Source of the DNA: Rhyzopertha dominica
Lineage: Eukaryota > Arthropoda > Insecta > Coleoptera > Bostrichidae
Reading direction: 5' to 3'
DNA: 64,000 bases
Assembly (NCBI GenBank): GCA_025024175.1
Contig: QCXZ01000041.1
Location: 10,721,786-10,785,785 of the forward strand
The notes below the pieces were generated by a model. It made no database searches. It saw only the letters and a program-made list of their open reading frames with translations, and was not told the origin of the DNA. Each line of letters opens with the position of its first letter. Position 1 is the first letter of the stretch. A program made the translations under genes and the position numbers. This document shows positions 27,001 to 36,000 of the stretch, one piece after another.

Positions 27001-30000
27001 CCCATGTTTAGGTTTCACAGAGTAATGTTGATAGATATATACTCTAATAAATGTTTAGTGTGGTGTTAATACTTATTTCCCTCTTAATGATAAATCCTCG
27101 TCGTAGGTATAGTTTAGAAGCCGTTGAAATCCTATTATTTATGTCACGTTCGTATTTTCTTGTGCAGTGACTATATGACCACAGATACTTAAATTCTTCA
27201 ACTTGCTGAATATTTGTATTTGTTTTTATAGTAGTTTATTATCATTGCAATAAAATTATAGTTGCGGTGTGAATAATAAAACATTTTCTTGAAATCCATA
27301 AATAATACCATTTTTGTTTTTATGTTGCAGTTAGAACAAACTGTAATGAAGTGGTAGTGACTTATTTCTTACGAAAATTGGAAATACAACCTTATAATAA
27401 TACAAAAAATTATCTAGCTACACTTGTGACAAGTATTGTCGGATTCAGCTGTTCGCACAAAAAACGTTAATATTACCTTAAACTGTGTGCACCAGCCCAG
27501 AATCTATCACGATATTATCATGCTCGAATAATTCCTTTTTTATTACGCATGCATCATAATCAACAATTATCGCACGCTGCAGCGTGTGTAAAATGATGAT
27601 TATGATGCGCCTACTTTTTTATTACCTAGATATTTACCTGCCGTTTAAATTACTAGGTATACCTTTTGTACCCATATCAAAATGAACGAACACTTTTAAA
27701 AACAACATTTCTTTATTCTAAGTTACTATAGTACTCTTATTTTAAATAATCATTGATTGTACAATTTGTATTTTTAGATATTTCATTTTATGATTTAAGC
27801 CTACTAAAAATAATTACAAAATTGTAAAAGAGAATGTTTAATGTTTAAAACATTTTTGAGCTTATGATGCATTCGTAATAAAAAATAGCGTATGATACGC
27901 GTGTATAAATAAGAGGCCTTTAAAGCCCTTGCGACTTACAAAACACTCCGCTGCGCGTCGTGTTTTGAAATATGTCGCGCGTGCTTTAAAGGCCCTCTTA
28001 TACACTTGTATCATAATATACTATTTTATTACGCATGCATCATAATCAACAATTATCGCACGCTGCAGCGTGTGTAAAATGATGATTATGATGCGCCTAT
28101 TTTTTTATTACCTAGATATTTACCTGCCGTTTAAATTACTAGGTATACCTTTTGTACCCATATCAAAATCAACGAACACTTTTAAAAACAACATTTCTTT
28201 ATTCTAAGTAACTATAATACTCTTATTTTAAATAAACATTGATTGTACAATTTGTATTTTTAGATATTTCATTTTATAATTTAAGCCTACTAAAAATAAT
28301 TACAAAATTGTAAAAGAGAATGTTTAATATTTAAAACATTTTTGAGCTTATGATGCATTCGTAATAAAAAATAGCGTATGATACGCGTGTATAAATAAGA
28401 GGCCTTTAAAGCCCTTGCGACTTACAAAACACTCCGCTGCGCGTCGTGTTTTGAAATATGTCGCGCGTGCTTTAAAGGCCCTCTTATACACTTGTATCAT
28501 AATATACTATTAGTTATTTTTATGTACAGGTATGTCGGCCAATCTTCAATTGTGCTCCTGGTGTTTGTATTGTTTATGCGTTAGTATTCCTGCAGACTAT
28601 TTTCTTATTTACAGAAAGTTTTTTTGGCTGCTGCTTTGATGAGAAAGAACTTTCAGAGGCTTATAAAATCAATTCAAGGTAGGTCCGTGGAATGAAAAAT
28701 CTAGTGATTTCCTTATATACGGAGAAGTGTCTAAGAACATTTGTTTCAGATTGAGTGAGATCATAGGTCTTAAATTGGGCAATCCGTTGTACAGATCTGA
28801 TTTGTTATTTTATCTAACAGCGCTAGGATGGGAATGTAAAACGCTTTCTTCAGAAGCATATACATTTGTGGAAAAGGCAAGTATATTTTTATTTGCATGA
28901 TATTTTTAATGGGTTTTACAGGCATATGAAGAAATGAAAAAGTATTGCCGCCTTGACCGAGATTTGAACTCGGGCCTTTTGAACACTAGTCAAACGCTCT
29001 ACCCACTGAGCTATCAAGGCCCTATTCAGAATCGAGGTCAAAGCGGCATATATTCATCAATGTTATGTAATGCTGCTGAACGCCATCCAGCGCATTTACA
29101 GTTGAATCGCTCGTCGCTCGTTATTTGCGAGCTTCGGAGCGCAATTCACTGCGTTGGCCAGATTGTGGCGACCAGCAGCAAATTACAACCCAATTATATA
29201 TTATTATACACAGTGAAAGTTATTTACTGCCTGAATTGACTTTTAATGAACATGTATGATATTTTTAATGGGTTTTACAGGCATATGAAGAAATGAAAAA
29301 GTATTGCCGCCTTGACCGAGATTTGAACTCGGGCCTTTTGAACACTAGTCAAACGCTCTACCCACTGAGCTATCAAGGCCCTATTCAGAATCGAGGTCAA
29401 AGCGGCATATATTCATCAAAGTATGTAATGCTGCTGAACGCCATCCAGCGCATTTACAGTTGAATCACTCGTCGCTCGTTATTTGCGAGCTTCGGAGCGC
29501 AATTCACTGCGGTGGCAAATAACGAGCGACGAGCGATTCAACTGTAAATGCGCTGGATGGCGTTCAGCAGCATTACATACTTTGATGAATATATGCCGCT
29601 TCTGAATAGGGCCTTGGTAGCTCAGTGGGTAGAGCGTTTGACTAGTGTTCAAAAGGCCCGAGTTCAAATCTCGGTCAAGGCGGCAATACTTTTTCATTTC
29701 TTCATATGCCTGTAAAACCCATTAAAAATATCATACATGTTCATTAAAAGTCAATTCAGGCAGTAAATAACTTTCACTGTGTATATTTTTATTATTTATC
29801 TCAAACTTAATTCTATAAGATAGTAAAATATTTCGTTGAAGGAGTTGTCATCAAGCCTCCCGTGTTTCTATTGCCACGGAAATTAAGCTAATAAACCGTT
29901 AGTGGTAGAATTTTTACTTGTAATTTATCCGAAAATTGGGTCCCTCTATAATTCTCTTCTACTTTCAGATCATTGATAAAGGCAAACTAAAATTAGAAAA

Positions 30001-33000
30001 CGCCAATTGTAATGAAAACTATAACAGTAAGTATATCCCTTATTAAGTTGATTACAGATGTGGAGGTACATACACACCTGGCTACCAAGTGCAGTTTATA
30101 TAGAAACGTAATTTATGGTGCTTATGGTACAAAAGGGCATTTGCAGAAGGTTTGCATGAAAGCCAAAAGGGTACATAACGTGGATTCTTTTTACAATTAC
30201 AGGTAGAAGATAAAAAAATACAATTTGAAATTGACAGTGGGTCAGTAGTTTCGTTAAAAGGTAATCATTTGTTTATGTTTCTTTTCCCTACTCTTGCTTT
30301 GCAATATACAGATTTAAAATTAATTTCATATTGTGGTAGTAAATTAAATGTATTTGGTTACACCACCGTTAAAGTACATCACGAAGATACAAATTACAAT
30401 TTGAAAATCTATGTAATTGAAGGTAATAAATACCACTAATAGGCCGCGAATGGATAAAACAGTTATTACAATTAAATATTTACCATATTACAATGGACGT
30501 TAAAGATCAGTTATAAATTTTATACAAAAGGTGCAAATCTATTTTTGATGGTAGTATGTCAAAATTACAGGACTACAAGCAAATCTAAGATTGAAACCTG
30601 GCGCAAGCCGTAGAATTCCTTTTAAACTATTACTTCTAGTAGATAAAGAAATTGATAGTCTGGTAAATGTGGGAGCTACACTTATTGTCCCTGTATTTAA
30701 AAGTAATAATACAGTTCGGCTTTGTTGCTATTTTAAAGTTACATTATATCCACAAATGCAAGCAGATGATTATCCATTGCAAACTATAGATGAATTGTTT
30801 TTGTCATTGGCTGAAGGAGTTTCGTTCTGTAAAATTGATTTACAAAATGCATATTTATAAACAGAACTTGCTCCTTAAAAAAGACATTTACTTACCATAA
30901 ATACTCATAAGGAACTTTACATTTGCATTAGACTATTGTTCGGTATTGCATCAGCACCAGCTATTTGGAAAAGAGAAATTGAGAATGTTTTAAAGGACAT
31001 TCCATGAGTATCAGTTTTAACTGGTGTTACTGATGAAATATATTTACAAACATTAGAAAATGTTTTTCAAAGATTACAAGAATTCAATGTTAATATAAAT
31101 AAGGATAAAAGTACATTCTTGTAAGAACAAATTGAATACTGTGGCTGTGTAATAGATATAAACGGTATCCATAAGTCTAAAAAGAAAGTAGAGGCTATTA
31201 GTAAAATAACTAGGCCTACAAATATTACTGAGGTACGTGCTTGCAATGGAATGATTAACTATTACGGCAGATTCTTTAAGCATGGTTCTTTACCCATTGA
31301 ACCAGTTGTTACATAAAATGTTACATAAAGATGCAAAATTTGTTTAGAATCAAGACTGAAAAGAGTTTTCATGCATTAAAATAGATGGTTCAAAGTAATG
31401 ACTTTTTGCTGCACTATGATACGAATTTACCATTAACAGTTGCTACTCATGCAAGTTCGTATGGAGATGGTGCAGTACTTTCACATATTTAACATGACGG
31501 AACAGAACGTATTATTTTTATTTTAACTGTAATTTGTAGATAGAAAAGCACCATTATTTATATGTAGATTTAGACCGATTTTTTTTCTAGGGCTAGTCTA
31601 AATATCCATTTTAAATACATTATTTTCCTAATTTCCAAAGCAAATTTTTGCAAACCTAGAACCACTGAATGCATTAATTTTAAAATTCATCATTTTGTTG
31701 TTGTTATATAAGTATTATCCCTCAGTCATCACAAATATAGTAAGAAATATCTTACCCATAGCTTGGCACAAAGCAAACTTGCAAAATATGTGTAGGCACG
31801 TATATTTGTATTTAGTATTTAAATTTGATTCACGAAGTCACTTTTTGCACGAATACTTGATCATAAATTGGTAAAAATATCATTGTTCTTTGCATTACAT
31901 TATTTGATTAATAACATACAAATTAGAACGAGAAGACAACTTCAAACTTATCCCTAAATTTCCGATTTCATGTGAGAACTATAGACGGATGTATCGTGTC
32001 TTATGGGTCACTATTTTTAATTGTGTTACGTTATTTAGGTACAGATTGTCATGTACATAAGATCTGTATTTTTTATTTATTTATATCCCAATTCAAACTG
32101 TATGTAAATGTAGTAAATGTAATTAACGAGGTAGTTAACCAGTTTTTTATGTCCGTGATAGTCATTTTGATGCACTTCGGTAAATTTACATCAATTATAT
32201 TAATACGTCCTATTAAAGAATCGCATTTAGCATGCCATTCGGAATTCATATCTCTTAATTATTTGGTTCGCTCAGAACACGGGGGCGATACAACTACCTG
32301 CGCTTCAAAATAATTATACTCCGATCACCGAACAGATGGAGTGATCATGATACGTTTTCTTCACGTAATTTTAAAACCATAATCATTTCATAACTTTTTA
32401 GTTAATTGTTCAGTAGTAAAAAAATTGTTATAAAGGTTAAGTCGGACGTGAATAAACAGCATCAAATCCGGTAACGTGCAAGTTGCATACAATTCACGTG
32501 ATCACTCCATCTATTCGGTGATCAGAGAGTATAGTAACTGAAACAAGCAAAGATAAATGGTTAATGTAAATTATTACGTGATTACAAAATGGTAAAGAAG
32601 TTCCTAAGCATTTAAGATTTGACATAGGCCAAAGTGAATTTAGTTTACAAAAAGGAATCTTAATGCGAGGCCACAGACCAGTAATCCTCAAAACGTTACA
32701 AAACAAAGTTTTAAATGAATATTGAAGGTCATTTTAGAATAGTTAAAATGAAAGGATCAGCTGGTCAGATCTTGTACAAATTGCAGCATGGTAAAGAATA
32801 ACCCAAATAAAGTAAAACCTCATGTCTGGGAAGCACCGATTTTCCTTTTAAATGATGATTTTGCAGGTCCATTTTTAAATAATTTTTTTTTCTTGTCGAT
32901 GCATATTTAAAGTTTCCATGTATTTATATAGTTGAAAATATTGCAGCAAATTTTTGTTGCGGATAACGGACGAACATTTTGCTCTGCAGAATTTCAAAAC

Positions 33001-36000
33001 TGCCTTAAATATAACAATATTACGTCAAAGTTACAATTCTTCAACAAATGGACAAGCTGAACTCATTGTACAGACATTACAATGTAATAATGAAAACTGG
33101 CATGGGAAGTTCAGAAAATTTTGATGCAGTACAGAATCATGCCACATGCTTCTACAAATCAGTCTCCATCATCGTTGATGATTGATAGACAAATACGGTC
33201 GCGTGTAGACTCATTTGTTCCGAAACAAAATACAGGACGTATGCCAAACTTAAATAAAATATCTCATGAATTGAAAGAGGGAGAAAGAGTTCAATGAAGA
33301 AATTACTAAGCACTACGGCAATAGCAAATGGCTTTTCGGTAACATTGCCAACAAAATAGGTAGACTACATTATTCAATAAATGTGAACGATGGCAGAGTA
33401 TAGAAAAGACACATAAACTAAATCAGGAAATGTTACACTTTAAAACCGAATCGGGTAGAAAAAAATTTACATATTTATGGTTACAATGCGGGAAATATAC
33501 AACTAGAAGCAAATGTACCTTTCTTACCTGAGCCACCACTAAAGTCTGAGGTGGATGACGTACACGAGGAGCTGATGCACTTGGATTAGTCAGGGGGTGC
33601 TTAAAGACAGAGACCAAAAAGAAATATTAGGTTACTAGCACATTCAAGGATTATGATTAATGTTAGAAATACTAATTGATTTTGTTGTTACAAACTTACT
33701 ATCAGTACTTACCTTCATTTAGAGTTTTGCACTGTATTTTTCTTAAGAGAGAAGGGTGTTAGGTCTACTAGTTCGCATATCTCGTGCGTTGCAACTTGTT
33801 TTTGTTACCACAATTCGCGTTACATGAAAACGTGAGGTTAAGGCAAGAAATAAATGAAAATGTTGATACCTAACGCAAGTGTTTTCATTTGCAACAAACG
33901 TATACAAAGAAATACATAACATAATGGCTTTGTTGTCGTATGAGAACTATGAAAAAAATATATGGGTGACAAGTGATAGCAAACTGCGGTTTACAAAGCA
34001 CGTATCTGTACTTACAATTTGAGCTTACGCGTTTTTAATATAATAAAGCTTAGTGAAAGGTTGATGTTAGAAAACTTCTCTGAGACACCAATCGCACTTA
34101 AATTTTGCTGACACTGTTTTACGTTCCTTATTTTGTCGCTGCTGATGCACATACGCCGTATACAGAAAGTGGATAACTGCAGTATGCCGTTAACATTCCG
34201 GATACACAAAACCAAGCACCCGTGTGAAAACAGCGGCCAGTTCCAGCAGCCAATTTTTACGGAAACACCCGAATACGATAGAGCTAACAAACTTTGTAGA
34301 TGGCCGTTCATTCATATAGGTAATTTGCTTCTACCTAGTCACCAGGAAATAGCACATTCTAAAACAAATTTTTATAACAGCGCCCGTACAACGATACATT
34401 GCGAACCATCCCAAGGGGGAGAAACCGCCCTCTCGAACACTAAAAAATTTATATCTCGGTTAGCCCCCATAGTATTTCTTTGATATTTGCACACAATGTT
34501 GCTTATACCGATAGGCAAGCAGCGCCCCTACAACGGCTCATTGCAAATCTCCCAAGGGGTAGAAACCGCCCTCTCGANCACTAAAAAATTCATATCTTGG
34601 TTAGCCCCCATAGTAACTCTTTGATATTTGCCACGATGTTGCCCATACCGCCAGCCAAACAGCGCCCGTACAACGATTCATTGCAANCCATCCCAAGGGG
34701 TAGAAACCGCCCTCTCGAACACTAAAAAAATCATATCTCGGTTAGCCCCCATAGTAACTCTCTGATATTTGCACACGATGTCGCCCATACCGCCAGGCAA
34801 ACAACGCCCATACAAAGATTCATTGCAAACCATCCCAAGGGATAGAAACCGCCCTCTCGAGCACTAAAAAATGCATATCTCGGTTAGCCCCCATAGTAAC
34901 TCTTTGATATTTGCACTCGATGTTGCCCATACCGCCAGGCAAACAGCGCCCATACAAAGATTCATTGCAAACCATCCCAAGGGGTAGAAACCGCCCTCTC
35001 GAGCACTAAAAAATGCATATCTCGGTTAGCCCACATAGTAACTCTTTGATATTTGCACACAATGTTGCTTATACCGATAGGCAAACAGCGCCTGTACAAC
35101 GATTCATTGCAAACCATCCCAAGGGGTAGAAACCGCCCTCTCGAACACTAAAAAAATCATATCTCGGTTAGCCCCCATAGTAACTCTCTGATATTTGCAC
35201 ACGATGTCGCCCATACCGCCAGGCAAACAGCGCCCATACAAAGATTCATTGCAAACCATTTCAAGGGGTAGAAACCGCCCTCTCGAGCACTAAAAAATTC
35301 ATATCTTGGTTAGCCCCTATAGTAACTCTTTGATATTTGCACTCGATGTTGCCCATACCGCCAGGCAAACAGCGCCCATACAAAGATTCATTGCAAACCA
35401 TCCCAAGGGGTAGAAACCGCCCTCTCGAGCACTAAAAAATGCATATCTCGGTTAGCCCCCATAGTAAGTCTCTGATATTTGCACACGATGTTGCCCATAC
35501 AGCCAGGCAAACAGCGCCCATACAGCGATTCATTGCAATCTACCCNNGGGGTAGATACCGCCCTCTCAATCACTGAAAAATTCATATCTCGGTTAGCCCC
35601 ATAGTAACTTTTTGATATTTGCACCCGATGTTGCCCATACCGCCAGGCAAACAGCGCTCATACAAAGATTCATTGCAAACCATCCCAAGGGGTAGAAAAT
35701 GCATATCTCGAGTGCAAATATCAAAAAGTTACTATGTGGGCTAACCGAGATATCAATTCTTTAGTGCTCGAGAGGGCGGTTTCTACCCCTTGGGATGCTT
35801 TGCAATGAATCGTTGTATGGGCGCTGTTTGCCTGGCGGTATGGGCAACTTCGAGTGCAAATATCAGAGAGTTACTATGGGGGCTAACAGAGATATGCATT
35901 TTTAGTGCTCGATAGGGCGGTTTCTACCCCTTGGAATGGTTTGCAATGAATCGTTGTACGGACGCTGTTTGGCTGGCGGTATGGGCAACATCGTGTGCAA

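Larger units (their letters stand above)
28894..29780. mobile_element. 887-bp palindromic insertion with three tRNA-like units
   Basis: Bounded by a 13-bp direct repeat GTATATTTTTATT (28881-28893 and 29781-29793). Gene B intron 5 (48561-48756) lacks the insert. Layout: a partial minus-strand unit (28894-29202), then a near-perfect palindrome (29203-29780) whose two arms each hold a tRNA-like sequence in opposite orientation around a loop of about 30 nt (29485-29514, CGAGCTTCGGAGCGCAATTC start). The arm tip is ACAGTGAAAGTTATTTACTG. Confidence 0.8.
28877..29968 (+). other. GC-AG intron 5 of gene A
   Basis: Exon 5 must end ...GAAAAG at 28876 to keep phase 0 with exon 6 (ATCATTGATAAAGGC). The intron then begins GCAAGT and ends TTTCAG. 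The first usable GT (28881) would leave a partial codon and shift exon 6 out of frame. GCAAGT with AAG before it matches the strong consensus of GC-AG U2 introns. The same donor position is GC in genes B and C. Confidence 0.8.
30131..33620 (+). mobile_element. Decayed Ty3/gypsy pol remnant
   Basis: Plus-strand pieces in pol order. There is a degraded zinc knuckle near 30130-30165, and a protease segment at 30210-30260 (FEIDSGSVVSL). RT follows at 30590-31310, with an open piece 30591-30860 holding FCKIDLQNAY. RNase H-like sequence is at 31380-31480 and an integrase core at 32955-33120 (VADNGRTFCSAEF). Many stops and frameshifts; no LTRs found. Older than the Mag-like copy in intron 3. Confidence 0.7.

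Noticed and set aside
28881..28886. GT donor (GTATAT) for P450 A intron 5
   Set aside because: It would add four bases and put exon 6 out of frame; genes B and C agree with the GC donor.
28934..29697. Two frames beginning MKKYCRLDRDLNSGLLNTSQ
   Set aside because: They are translations of the antisense tRNA-like units, not proteins.
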